The notes: generated by a model from the sequence alone, not told the origin. A stretch of DNA of 10,772 bases from Flavobacterium sp. (GCA_030151255.1 JASLED010000063.1:1-10772), one strand, 5' to 3'; shown: positions 1 to 7,701, counted from the first letter of the stretch. Numbers and translations: made by a program.

Positions 1-24
1 ATTTGAAAACTTTCATCAAGTTTT

Positions 25-100
<76 letters not shown>

Positions 101-111
101 ATTTGTGGATG

Positions 112-147
112 CAAATATAATATTATTTTGAGTTTTTATGCAACAAA
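112..147 (-). promoter_or_regulatory. Bacteroidota-type promoter for tRNA-Gly
   Basis: On the minus strand there is a TATATTTG -7 box (plus 112-119). A TTTGTTG -33 element (plus 141-147) lies 21 nt upstream of it. This matches the Bacteroidota consensus TTTG/TTG - about 19-21 nt - TAnnTTTG. Transcription would begin about 5 nt past the box, just before the tRNA 5' end at 100. The call rests on motif match and placement only. Confidence 0.6.
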
Positions 148-470
148 AAAAACATTTTTTATTTAAGCATTCTATCCTAGCAATAACCAAATATTGTAAG
201 CAAAATATTTTATTCAGTCTTCTTATTCATTTTCAACAATATAGCATTTACCTAGGTAGTGTAGTTTTTATTTAAACTATTTTACTTTCTATCCATAATC
301 AAGTTAAGTTTTTCAACAAAAATATCTTCCAATCAATTATTTATGTTGCACAAATTATTATCTCATTTTTTCAAAAAACTAAAAATCAAAAACTTAAATC
401 GATTTAGAAATATTATCACGCAATTACAATATTTAAATTTAACATTTAAGAATTTTTTAAGTTTGATTAG
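148..470. other. AT-rich intergenic stretch without a convincing gene
   Basis: This lies between the tRNA-Gly promoter and the efflux-operon promoter. It is very AT-rich and no reading frame in it looks like a protein gene. The only local structures seen are a 10-bp palindrome TACCTAGGTA at 249-258 and a small hairpin with arms TAGTTT/AAACTA (262-267 and 274-279). Neither has the GC content or T-tract of a terminator, and no function is assigned. A small RNA cannot be excluded from sequence alone. Confidence 0.5.
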
Positions 471-501
471 TTCGGTAATAACAAAACCAACCGTATATTT
501 G
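471..501 (+). promoter_or_regulatory. Probable promoter of the efflux operon
   Basis: A perfect TATATTTG -7 box lies at 494-501, about 31 nt before the regulator's ATG. An imperfect -33 element, TTCG (471-474), sits 19 nt upstream. A better-matching TTTG at 462-465 is 28 nt away, which is too far for the usual spacing. Transcription should start near 506-508. No equivalent box was noted in the very short gaps between the downstream genes, so this is the likely main promoter for all four genes. Confidence 0.55.
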
Positions 502-505
502 CAGC

Positions 506-518
506 TGAAAATTTTTCA
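506..518. promoter_or_regulatory. Candidate operator: 13-bp palindrome at the predicted transcription start
   Basis: TGAAAA-T-TTTTCA is a perfect inverted repeat with a one-base centre. It begins 4 nt after the -7 box and ends 14 nt before the regulator's ATG. MarR-type dimers bind short palindromes that overlap promoters and often repress their own operon, so autoregulation is a reasonable inference. AT-rich DNA produces such palindromes by chance, so confidence is low. Confidence 0.3.
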
Positions 519-532
519 TCAATTTAAAAAAC

Positions 533-1009
533 ATGAAAGAAGACCAGAGATTAGTAGACCTTTTTCAGGACTTTTGTGCACACCATGAGATGGTTTATAA
601 CTTCTCTCCATTAACTGCACAAATTTACACCTACATTCTATTTAACAACAACAGAGGCGGTGTAACATTTGACGAACTAGTAGAACGACTACATGCTAGT
701 AAAAGTTCTGTTTCTACAAGTTTAAATCTCTTAATATCAAACAATCAAATTGAACATTTCACAAAGATTGAAGAGAGAAAAAGATTTTTTCGTCTAAATC
801 CTAATTTTATTATCAATCGTTTAGAAATAATAAAAAATGTTTTAATCAAAGAATGTAGCCTTACTTTAAAACTAAAAGATTTGGTGGACGAAGGTGTTGT
901 AAACACCATAAACTGCCAAAAGAAAATGGATATTTATATCGACCATCTTAAAAAAAGCGAGCAAAACATTGCTAAAACCATAGACAATTTAAATAGTATA
1001 AACCAGTAA
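533..1009 (+). CDS. GbsR/MarR-type winged-helix transcriptional regulator
   Basis: This 158-residue protein has the size and fold pattern of the small GbsR/MarR-like regulators that head efflux operons in flavobacteria. Residues about 25-42 form a helix. Residues about 44-69 form the helix-turn-helix, with the recognition segment ASKSSVSTSLNLL. Residues about 72-90 form a charged wing (EERKRFFRLNP). The remainder is long amphipathic helix (about 93-155), suited to dimerisation. It is the first gene of the operon, 5 nt before the adaptor gene, so it probably controls the pump and itself, most likely as a ligand-relieved repressor. The ATG at 533 follows the promoter by about 30 nt and has no Shine-Dalgarno, as is normal here. 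Two cysteines lie outside the HTH in the C-terminal helices (C108 and C128) and one near the N-terminus (C15). Redox sensing is possible but unsupported. The ligand is unknown. Confidence 0.85.
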   Translation: MKEDQRLVDLFQDFCAHHEMVYNFSPLTAQIYTYILFNNNRGGVTFDELVERLHASKSSVSTSLNLLISNNQIEHFTKIEERKRFFRLNPNFIINRLEIIKNVLIKECSLTLKLKDLVDEGVVNTINCQKKMDIYIDHLKKSEQNIAKTIDNLNSINQ

Positions 1010-1014
1010 TCTAT

Positions 1015-2169
1015 ATGAAACGTTATTTAAAAACCATCGTTATTGGATCTTTATCATTTGCAGTATTATCATGCGGAAAAAAAGATCAAAAACAAGGAGC
1101 AAATGGGCCAATACCATACGACGTTATACAAATACCTACTCAGGATGTTGTAGGTTATTCTTCTTTTCCAACAACATTGCAGGGAAAGGTAAACAGTAGT
1201 GTGCGTGCAAAAATAAGCGGATACATTGTTGAAGTATATGTTGACGAAGGAACTGTTGTAAAAAAAGGCCAACCTTTATTTCGTTTAGAAACAAATATAT
1301 TAACACAAAATGCTGACGCTGCAAAAGCAGGAATCAGAACAGCTGAAGCTCAGGTAAACGCTGCTCAGGTAAATGTAGATAAACTAATTCCTCTTGTAGA
1401 AAAAGGAATTGTGAGCAACGTACAATTAGAAACAGCTAAAGCTAACTTAGCAAGTGCAAAAGGTCAATTAGCTTCTGCAAAGGCACAATATAATAGCATC
1501 AATGCTAATATAGATTTTTCGATCATAAGAAGCCCAATAGACGGAATTGTTGGAGCAATTGCATTTAGAGAAGGAACTTTGGTATCGCCAAATGATCAAT
1601 CTCCATTAACTGTAGTTTCTGAAGACAATGAAGTGTTTGCTTATTTTTCAATGAATGAAAAAGAATACTTTAATTTCTTAGAAAAAATTGAAGGAAAAAC
1701 ATTAAAAGACAAATTGAAAAATTTACCTGAAGTAGAATTAAAATTAGCAAATGGAGCTACTTATCAACATAAAGGTAAAATAGAAACTATAAGTGGGCAA
1801 ATAAACCCTACAACAGGAACCGTACAAGTGCGCGCAGCATTTCCGAATCAAGAAAAACTTTTAAGTAATGGAAATAGCGGTACTTTATTGCTTCCTGAAA
1901 CACACAAAAACGTATTAGTTGTTCCTGAATCAGCAACATATGAAAGACAAGGAAAAAACTATGTGTATAAAGTTGAAAATGATACTGCAAAAGAAGCAAT
2001 TATACAAATTTCAAATAGAGTAAACAATCTAGCTATTATACAGTCTGGAGTAACTAAAGGCGAAACTATTATAGGAAAAGGACTTGGTACTTTACGCAGC
2101 GGAACAGCTATTACTCCTAAACCAGTAAGTTTTGAATCGATTAACGACGGAATTCAAAAAACATTCTAA
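1015..2169 (+). CDS. RND efflux periplasmic adaptor (membrane fusion protein), lipoprotein
   Basis: This 384-residue AcrA/MexA-type adaptor bridges the inner-membrane pump and the outer-membrane channel in the periplasm. The N-terminus is a lipoprotein signal with lipobox VLSC, which places the lipidated cysteine at residue 20. Residues about 62-92 form the first lipoyl/barrel-sandwich half (ISGYIVEVYVDEGTVVKKGQ). An Ala/Gln-rich alpha-helical hairpin follows at about 97-165, and the second lipoyl half (SPIDGIVG) is at 173-180. The beta-barrel and membrane-proximal domains occupy about 185-375 and include TGTVQVRAAFPN and VVPESA. Length is normal for the family. The start codon lies 5 nt after the regulator's stop, and the stop is 3 nt before the pump gene, which indicates one transcript. 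The family assignment is firm and the substrate is unknown. Confidence 0.96.
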   Translation: MKRYLKTIVIGSLSFAVLSCGKKDQKQGANGPIPYDVIQIPTQDVVGYSSFPTTLQGKVNSSVRAKISGYIVEVYVDEGTVVKKGQPLFRLETNILTQNADAAKAGIRTAEAQVNAAQVNVDKLIPLVEKGIVSNVQLETAKANLASAKGQLASAKAQYNSINANIDFSIIRSPIDGIVGAIAFREGTLVSPNDQSPLTVVSEDNEVFAYFSMNEKEYFNFLEKIEGKTLKDKLKNLPEVELKLANGATYQHKGKIETISGQINPTTGTVQVRAAFPNQEKLLSNGNSGTLLLPETHKNVLVVPESATYERQGKNYVYKVENDTAKEAIIQISNRVNNLAIIQSGVTKGETIIGKGLGTLRSGTAITPKPVSFESINDGIQKTF

Positions 2170-2172
2170 ATT

Positions 2173-5100
2173 ATGTTAAAAACTTTCATTGAAAGACCTG
2201 TATTATCTACAGTAATTTCTATCCTTATAGTAATTATGGGGGTACTTGGATTACAAGCGTTACCCGTAACGCAGTATCCAGATATTGCCCCACCTACAGT
2301 TCAAATTGCCGCTAGCTACCCTGGTGCCAATGCAGAAACTGTAATGCAAAGTGTTATCATTCCTATTGAAGAACAAGTAAACGGGGTGGAAAACATGGAC
2401 TACATTACTTCAACAGCAAGTAATGATGGTAGTGCATCCATTCAAGTTGTGTTCAAACAAGGGGTTGATCCAGATATTGCTTCTGTAAACGTACAAAACC
2501 GTGTAGCAAGAGCTACGCCTTTATTACCGGCAGAAGTAACAAGATCTGGTGTAACTACACAAAAGCAACAAACAAGTGCTTTGATGTTCGTTTCGTTTTA
2601 TTCTACAAATCCAGATTATAACGCTACATATATTCAAAACTACATGAATATCAACGTAATTCCAGAACTAAAACGTGTAAACGGAGTTGGAGATGCATCT
2701 GCATTTGGAGCGCGTAACTATTCAATGCGTATTTGGATTGATCCTGCTAAAATGAAAGCTTATGGATTAGTACCTGCTGATGTTGTAAGAGTATTGAATG
2801 AACAAAGTTTGGAAGCTGCCGCAGGACAATTAGGCGAAAACAACGGTGAAGCATTTCAATATGTAATTAAATATAGCGGAAAATACAAAACACAAGAACA
2901 ATATGAAGGTATTGTAATTAAGTCATTAAGTAATGGGCAAGTACTTCGTTTAGCTGATGTAGCTAATATTGAATTAGGTTCGATGACTTATTCAGGAAAA
3001 TCGGCTCTTAATGGAAATCCTGCTGTAGCAATGGCTATTTATCAAACACCAGGATCTAACGCTCAAGAAATTATTGAAGAATTACACAAAGAATTAGGAG
3101 AATTATCTAAAAACTTCCCTACTGGTATTCAATATAAAATTTTGATGGATACCAACGAATTCTTAGATGCGTCAATCAGCAAAGTAGTACATACTTTAAT
3201 TGAAGCTTTTATCTTGGTTTTCTTTGTTGTATATATCTTTTTACAAGACTTTCGTTCAACATTAATTCCGTTAATTGCCGTTCCTGTTGCAATTATTGGT
3301 ACATTCTTTTTCCTAAATATTTTTGGTTTTTCATTAAACTTATTAACGCTATTTGCATTAGTGCTCGCCATCGGTATTGTAGTAGATGATGCTATTGTGG
3401 TGGTTGAAGCCGTTCATGCTAAAATGGAAGAAACAGGTGAAGATGCCATGACTGCAAGTATCAATACAATGGATGAAATTTCGGGAGCTATTGTATCTAT
3501 TACATTGGTAATGGCTGCGGTGTTTATACCTGTAACATTTATTAGCGGACCAACGGGAGTATTCTACAAACAATTTGGTATTACATTAATTATCGCCATT
3601 TTAATTTCGGCCGTAAACGCATTAACATTAAGTCCTGCTTTATGTGCTATGTTTTTAAAACCACATAATGCAGATGAGCATCATAAGCAAAATTTTCTAC
3701 AAAGATTTTTTACAGCATTTAACATAGCTTTTAATAAAGTTACTCATAAATATGGTAATGGTTTTAAATTCTTATTAAAGCACAAATGGGTTACGTTTGT
3801 AATTTTACTAGCTTGTTTAGGCGGAACATACTATGCTGCTAAAACAATGCCTACTGGATTTGTACCTAATGAAGATAGAGGATTTATTATGGGTAATATT
3901 GAGTTACCTGCTGGTGCTTCTCAAGACCGTGTTGCTAGTTTACAACAACAGTTTTCAACAATGGCACAACAAATTCCTGGTATTGATGCTGTAACAGTTG
4001 CTTCTGGATTCTCATTCATTAGTGGATCTGGTAGTAATTACGGAATGGTACTTATTAAACTAAAAGATTTTGCTGAAAGAACTACTCCAGATTTGGCTAC
4101 CGATGTAGTAATTGGTAAATTATTTGGTTTAGCTGCAACGCAATTTCAAGATGCAAAAATGATTTTCTTCCAACCGCCAAGTATACCAGGTTTTGGTATG
4201 TCTTCTGGTTTTGAATTAAAATTATTAGATCGCTCTGGAGGTTCATTAACTGATTTTGACGCTAAATCAAAAGAATATTTAGCTGCATTAACTGAGAGAC
4301 CTGAGATAATGTATGCTCAGTCGTCATTTAACACAAACTATGCACAATATGAAATTGATTTAAATGTTGCTAGAGCAAAAGAATCTGGCGTATTAGTAAG
4401 TGATATTTTCTCTGCTTTACAAGGATATATTGGAGGAATCTACGCAGCCGACTTTACTCGTTTCGGAAAACAATTCCGTGTTATGGTACAGTCTTTACCA
4501 GAATACCGTTCTGATGTAAATAGTTTAAACGAACTATATGTAAGAACTGCATCTGGAGAAATGACTCCTGTAACGCAATTTGTAAACCTGAAAAAAGTAT
4601 ACGGTCCACAATCAATTAATCGTTACAATTTATTTACCTCATCTAACATTACTGGAGCACCAAAACCTGGATTCAGTTCTGGAGATGCTATTCATGCTAT
4701 TCAGGAAGTAGCACAAGAAAAACTTTCATCAAGCTACGGAATTGACTTTACAGGTCTTTCTCGTGAAGAAATTAATGCTGGATCACAAACAGTAATGATT
4801 TTTATTTTAGTTGTTGTATTTGTTTACTTTTTACTTTCTGCTCAGTACGAAAGTTACATGTTACCGTTTGCTGTAATTTTATCTTTACCAACAGGTATTA
4901 TGGGCGCATTTTTAGCTCAAAAAATTGCTGGCTTAGAAAACAACATTTATTTTCAAATTGCCCTCGTCATGTTGGTTGGTTTACTTGCCAAAAATGCAAT
5001 TCTAATTGTAGAGTTTGCTGTTCAACGTAGAAGACATGGAGAAACTATTGCAGAATCTGCTATTAATGGTGCTAAAGCCCGTTTAAGACCAATTTTAATG

Positions 5101-5313
5101 ACTTCGTTTGCTTTCATCTTAGGGTTAATGCCTCTTGTTTTTGCTAATGGAGTTGGATATATTGGAAACCGATCTATTGGTACAGGAGCTGCTTTTGGTT
5201 TGTTAATCGGTACAATCATTGGAGTATTTGTTATTCCTGTATTATATACCATTTTCCAATATCTTCAAGAGAAAATAAAACCAATAAAATTTATAGAAAA
5301 AAAGACTGAATAA
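2173..5313 (+). CDS. RND (HAE-1 family) multidrug efflux permease, AcrB/MexB-like
   Basis: At 1046 residues this matches the standard AcrB length. These inner-membrane trimers use proton influx to expel hydrophobic or amphiphilic compounds through the adaptor and outer channel. The start MLKTFIERPVLSTVISIL is the typical N-terminal helix. The porter motif beginning FPVTQYP-like (LPVTQYPDIAPPTVQI) follows. The two duplicated halves each carry a large periplasmic loop. The proton-relay residues are intact: D405-D406 in TM4 (GIVVDDAIVVVEAV) and K940 in TM10 (GLLAKNAILIVEF). The pocket motif GFSF (F613, F615) and F178 are present. Roughly 12 TM segments are evident, with TM2-TM6 at about 338-490 and TM8-TM12 at about 872-1030. 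The gene lies 3 nt after the adaptor gene and 1 nt before the channel gene. No truncation or frameshift was seen. Confidence 0.97.
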   Translation: MLKTFIERPVLSTVISILIVIMGVLGLQALPVTQYPDIAPPTVQIAASYPGANAETVMQSVIIPIEEQVNGVENMDYITSTASNDGSASIQVVFKQGVDPDIASVNVQNRVARATPLLPAEVTRSGVTTQKQQTSALMFVSFYSTNPDYNATYIQNYMNINVIPELKRVNGVGDASAFGARNYSMRIWIDPAKMKAYGLVPADVVRVLNEQSLEAAAGQLGENNGEAFQYVIKYSGKYKTQEQYEGIVIKSLSNGQVLRLADVANIELGSMTYSGKSALNGNPAVAMAIYQTPGSNAQEIIEELHKELGELSKNFPTGIQYKILMDTNEFLDASISKVVHTLIEAFILVFFVVYIFLQDFRSTLIPLIAVPVAIIGTFFFLNIFGFSLNLLTLFALVLAIGIVVDDAIVVVEAVHAKMEETGEDAMTASINTMDEISGAIVSITLVMAAVFIPVTFISGPTGVFYKQFGITLIIAILISAVNALTLSPALCAMFLKPHNADEHHKQNFLQRFFTAFNIAFNKVTHKYGNGFKFLLKHKWVTFVILLACLGGTYYAAKTMPTGFVPNEDRGFIMGNIELPAGASQDRVASLQQQFSTMAQQIPGIDAVTVASGFSFISGSGSNYGMVLIKLKDFAERTTPDLATDVVIGKLFGLAATQFQDAKMIFFQPPSIPGFGMSSGFELKLLDRSGGSLTDFDAKSKEYLAALTERPEIMYAQSSFNTNYAQYEIDLNVARAKESGVLVSDIFSALQGYIGGIYAADFTRFGKQFRVMVQSLPEYRSDVNSLNELYVRTASGEMTPVTQFVNLKKVYGPQSINRYNLFTSSNITGAPKPGFSSGDAIHAIQEVAQEKLSSSYGIDFTGLSREEINAGSQTVMIFILVVVFVYFLLSAQYESYMLPFAVILSLPTGIMGAFLAQKIAGLENNIYFQIALVMLVGLLAKNAILIVEFAVQRRRHGETIAESAINGAKARLRPILMTSFAFILGLMPLVFANGVGYIGNRSIGTGAAFGLLIGTIIGVFVIPVLYTIFQYLQEKIKPIKFIEKKTE

Positions 5314-5314
5314 T

Positions 5315-6721
5315 ATGAAAAAACAATTTTTATACAGAGCACTTCCTATTACCATCTTAGGACTTACTTTGCAGTCTTGTATTGTTGCAAAAAAATATGA
5401 CAGACCTGAAGTAACAAAAGAAGAATCATATAGAGGAAGTAATTCTAACGACACTCTTTCTATGGCTAATATGCCATGGAAAGAGTTGTTTACCGATCCT
5501 GTTCTTATACAACACATTGAAAATGGATTAGCAAACAATCTTGATATGCGCATTGCTATAGAAAATATTACTGCAGCAAATGCTTATATGCAACAAAGCA
5601 AATGGGGCTATGCTCCTACTGTAAATCTTAATGCTAATTACACACACTCAAACTTATCTAAAAATGGCGTGCAAGGAATAGCATTTGGAGATAACAGAAT
5701 AAAAAATGACCAATATGAACTTAGCGGTCAAGTTGCCTGGGAATTAGATGTTTGGGGAAAGATAAGAAGTAATAAAAGAGCTTTTGTAGCAAGTTACTTA
5801 CAAACGGTATCAGCACAACAAGCTGTGCAAACTCAATTAATTTCTACAATTGCAACTACTTATTATCAATTATTAGCGTTAGACAAACAAAAAGAAATTA
5901 CAGAACTTACTATTGCTAACAGAAAAAATAGTTTAGAAACTATTATTGCTTTAAAAGAAGCCGGACAAGTAAATGAAGTAGCTGTAAAACAAACTCAAGC
6001 ACAATTATATAGCGCTGAGTCTTTATTGATTGATTTAAACAATAATATAAAATTAACCGAAAACACTTTTAGTATTCTTTTGGCACAATCGCCAGGAACA
6101 ATTGAAAGAGGTACTTTAGCACAACAAAAAATAAATGTAAACCTTTCAGTAGGAGTTCCTATTCAATTATTGAGCAATCGTCCAGATGTGAAAGCGGCTG
6201 AATTTGGGTTAATGAATGCTTTTGAAATGACAAACGTTGCAAGAGCTAACTTTTATCCAGCTTTAAGACTAACTGGAAGTGGAGGTTTGCAAAGCATCAA
6301 CTTTGATCAATTGTTCAATACAAATTCACTATTTGCTAATGTTATTGGTGGTTTAACGCAACCATTATTAAACGGCAGACAAATAAGAACGCAACATCAA
6401 GTTGCAAATGCAAAAAAAGAACAAGCTTATTTAGGTTATAAAAAAACAGTATTAACTGCCTCTAAAGAAGTTTCGGATGCATTGTATAATTACGACAGTT
6501 CTTCGAAAAAGCTTGGTTTAAAAAAGCAAGAATATGAAGCATATCAATTAGCTACTTCTTATTCGGAAGAATTATTAGTACAAGGTATGGCAACTTATTT
6601 AGATGTATTAACCGCTAGAGAAAGTGCCTTAAATGCCGAGCTAAATTACATCAATACTGAAGTTACTCAGTTAAGCGCTGTGGTTCAATTATACAGGGCT
6701 TTAGGCGGCGGAATAGAATAA
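5315..6721 (+). CDS. TolC/NodT-family outer-membrane efflux lipoprotein
   Basis: This 468-residue outer-membrane factor would form the trimeric exit duct of the pump. It has a lipoprotein signal with lipobox LQSC and the lipidated cysteine at residue 22. Two outer-membrane efflux repeats follow, at about 55-255 and 280-465. Family landmarks are WELDVWGKIR (about 142-151), LSNRPDVKAAE (286-296) followed by ANFYPALRLTGSGG (311-324), the channel-strand segment GGLTQPLLNGRQI (345-357) and the terminal LYRALGGG (459-466). These are characteristic of the NodT/OprM type rather than E. coli TolC. The ATG is 1 nt past the pump's stop (TAATATG), so translation is probably coupled. The gene is last in the operon and is followed by a strong terminator. 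Confidence 0.96.
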   Translation: MKKQFLYRALPITILGLTLQSCIVAKKYDRPEVTKEESYRGSNSNDTLSMANMPWKELFTDPVLIQHIENGLANNLDMRIAIENITAANAYMQQSKWGYAPTVNLNANYTHSNLSKNGVQGIAFGDNRIKNDQYELSGQVAWELDVWGKIRSNKRAFVASYLQTVSAQQAVQTQLISTIATTYYQLLALDKQKEITELTIANRKNSLETIIALKEAGQVNEVAVKQTQAQLYSAESLLIDLNNNIKLTENTFSILLAQSPGTIERGTLAQQKINVNLSVGVPIQLLSNRPDVKAAEFGLMNAFEMTNVARANFYPALRLTGSGGLQSINFDQLFNTNSLFANVIGGLTQPLLNGRQIRTQHQVANAKKEQAYLGYKKTVLTASKEVSDALYNYDSSSKKLGLKKQEYEAYQLATSYSEELLVQGMATYLDVLTARESALNAELNYINTEVTQLSAVVQLYRALGGGIE

Positions 6722-6737
6722 TTTTTTCCTTATACAC

Positions 6738-6774
6738 AAAAGAGTGATTCAAAAACGAATCACTCTTTTTTTTT
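6738..6774 (+). terminator. Rho-independent terminator of the efflux operon
   Basis: A perfect 9-bp stem, GAGTGATTC (6742-6750) paired with GAATCACTC (6757-6765), closes a 6-nt AAAAAC loop. The stem is flanked by an A-run upstream (6738-6741) and a nine-T run downstream (6766-6774). It starts 17 nt after the stop of the outer-membrane channel gene. The A and T runs also make it potentially active on the opposite strand, but no minus-strand gene ends here. Confidence 0.92.
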
Positions 6775-6781
6775 ATATTTG
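6774..6781 (+). promoter_or_regulatory. Probable -7 box for the polysaccharide deacetylase gene
   Basis: TATATTTG is a perfect match to the Bacteroidota -7 consensus. Its first T is the last T of the upstream terminator's T-tract. The ATG of the deacetylase begins only 5 nt after the box, so initiation here would give a leaderless or nearly leaderless mRNA. The -33 region falls inside the terminator hairpin and has no clear TTG, which lowers confidence. Confidence 0.45.
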
Positions 6782-6786
6782 TAGTT

Positions 6787-7413
6787 ATGTTTACAATTCT
6801 AAACGCATTATTACCACACATTTTTAAGCAATATACTTGGCGAAAAAAGGGACAAGACAAAACCGTTTATTTAACTTTTGACGACGGACCAATTCCTATC
6901 GTTACAGAATGGGTTTTGGATATCTTGAAACACTATAATATTAAGGCTACTTTTTTTTGCATTGGAGATAACATACGCAAACATCCAGAAGTTTTTAAAC
7001 GAATTATTGCCGAAAACCATCAAATTGGCAATCATACTTTCAATCATTTAAATGGATGGAAAACTGATTTAGATTATTATATTACCAATATAAATCTATG
7101 TCAAACAGAAATGATGAAAAACACATCAATCTGTTCAAATTTATTCCGACCACCTTACGGAAAGATGAAAAAAAATCAAAGTATAGAAATACAAAAATTG
7201 GGATACGAAATTATTATGTGGTCCAATATCTCTAAAGATTATGATAGTAAAACATCCCCAGAAGTTTGTTTAAAAAATGCTTTATTCAACCTAAAAACAG
7301 GTAATATAATTGTATTTCACGATAGTTTAAAAGCAGAAAACAATCTGCGTTATGCTTTACCAAAGTTGATAGAAATACTATTAGCCAAAGGCTATAACTT
7401 CAGTAAATTATAA
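6787..7413 (+). CDS. NodB-type polysaccharide deacetylase (carbohydrate esterase 4 family)
   Basis: This 208-residue protein is essentially a single NodB domain. CE4 enzymes remove N-acetyl (or O-acetyl) groups from polysaccharides such as peptidoglycan or chitin-like glycans, using a metal held by an Asp-His-His triad. Motif 1 is TFDDGP (30-35, catalytic base D32 and metal ligand D33). Motif 2 is NHTFNH (82-87, metal ligands H83 and H87). Motif 3 is RPPYG (121-125). Motif 4 is degenerate around MWSN (144-147). Motif 5 is FHDS (177-180, H178). No signal peptide or clear membrane helix is visible, only a hydrophobic stretch in the first 15 residues, so its location is uncertain. The ATG at 6787 gives the short lead-in usual before TFDDGP. 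The gene converges on the thioredoxin-like gene and overlaps it by 6 bp. The natural substrate is unknown. Confidence 0.92.
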   Translation: MFTILNALLPHIFKQYTWRKKGQDKTVYLTFDDGPIPIVTEWVLDILKHYNIKATFFCIGDNIRKHPEVFKRIIAENHQIGNHTFNHLNGWKTDLDYYITNINLCQTEMMKNTSICSNLFRPPYGKMKKNQSIEIQKLGYEIIMWSNISKDYDSKTSPEVCLKNALFNLKTGNIIVFHDSLKAENNLRYALPKLIEILLAKGYNFSKL

Positions 7414-7701
7414 AGTTTGTGTTACTTGAATTAATGCTTCGTAATCTACAATTCCACTTTGTCTCCAAACCATTGCCCCATCTTTATAAAACATCATTGT
7501 TGGTACTTGCTTAATTCTCAATGCCTCCACTAATTCGTTATTTTTAGCTACATCTATTTTTACAACACGTAAATTTCCTCCTCTAACATTAGCTAATTCA
7601 TGAACGATTGATTCCATATGAGCAGCCGCATCATTCCATTTTGTATAAAAGAAAACCAACACTGAAACCTCTGCATTTACTAAATCTCCAAATTTTGACA
7701 T
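7408..7701 (-). CDS. Cysteine-less thioredoxin-fold protein
   Basis: This 97-residue protein has the thioredoxin pattern: strand LVFFYTKW (15-22), helix, strand LRVVKIDV (44-51), the cis-proline loop QVPTMMFYKDG (65-75), and the final strand and helix. Where the CxxC redox centre normally follows the conserved Trp, the sequence is W22-NDAA, and there is no cysteine anywhere in the protein. It therefore cannot be a disulfide reductase by the usual mechanism. A binding, chaperone-like or regulatory role is plausible but unproven. There is no signal peptide, so it is probably cytoplasmic. It is preceded on the same strand by the metallophosphoesterase gene (77-bp gap with a possible -7 box) and ends in a 6-bp overlap with the convergent deacetylase gene. 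The fold call is good and the function is unknown. Confidence 0.88.
   Translation of the reverse strand: MSKFGDLVNAEVSVLVFFYTKWNDAAAHMESIVHELANVRGGNLRVVKIDVAKNNELVEALRIKQVPTMMFYKDGAMVWRQSGIVDYEALIQVTQTL

Noticed and set aside
6..20. A 15-base string shared with the pump gene near 4722-4736
   Set aside because: Short exact matches of this kind are expected occasionally in AT-rich DNA. There is no larger repeat around either copy and no sign of duplication.
6..24. Inverted repeat AAAACTT/AAGTTTT after the tRNA-Gly 3' end as a terminator
   Set aside because: The stem has one G-C pair in seven and no T-tract follows on the minus strand, so it would be a very weak terminator.
317..324. Minus-strand TATTTTTG resembling a -7 box in the left intergenic region
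   Set aside because: It has no -33 element at a fitting distance and no gene downstream before the tRNA, which has its own promoter. Such boxes arise by chance in AT-rich DNA.
343..588. An 81-codon plus-strand open frame upstream of the regulator
   Set aside because: It overlaps the efflux promoter and the start of the regulator gene in another frame. Its sequence is Lys/Leu/Phe/Asn-rich as expected from translated AT-rich DNA, and it matches no family I recognise.
3129..3573. Minus-strand open frames antisense to the pump gene
   Set aside because: These are shadows of the strongly supported RND coding frame on the plus strand and show no family features.
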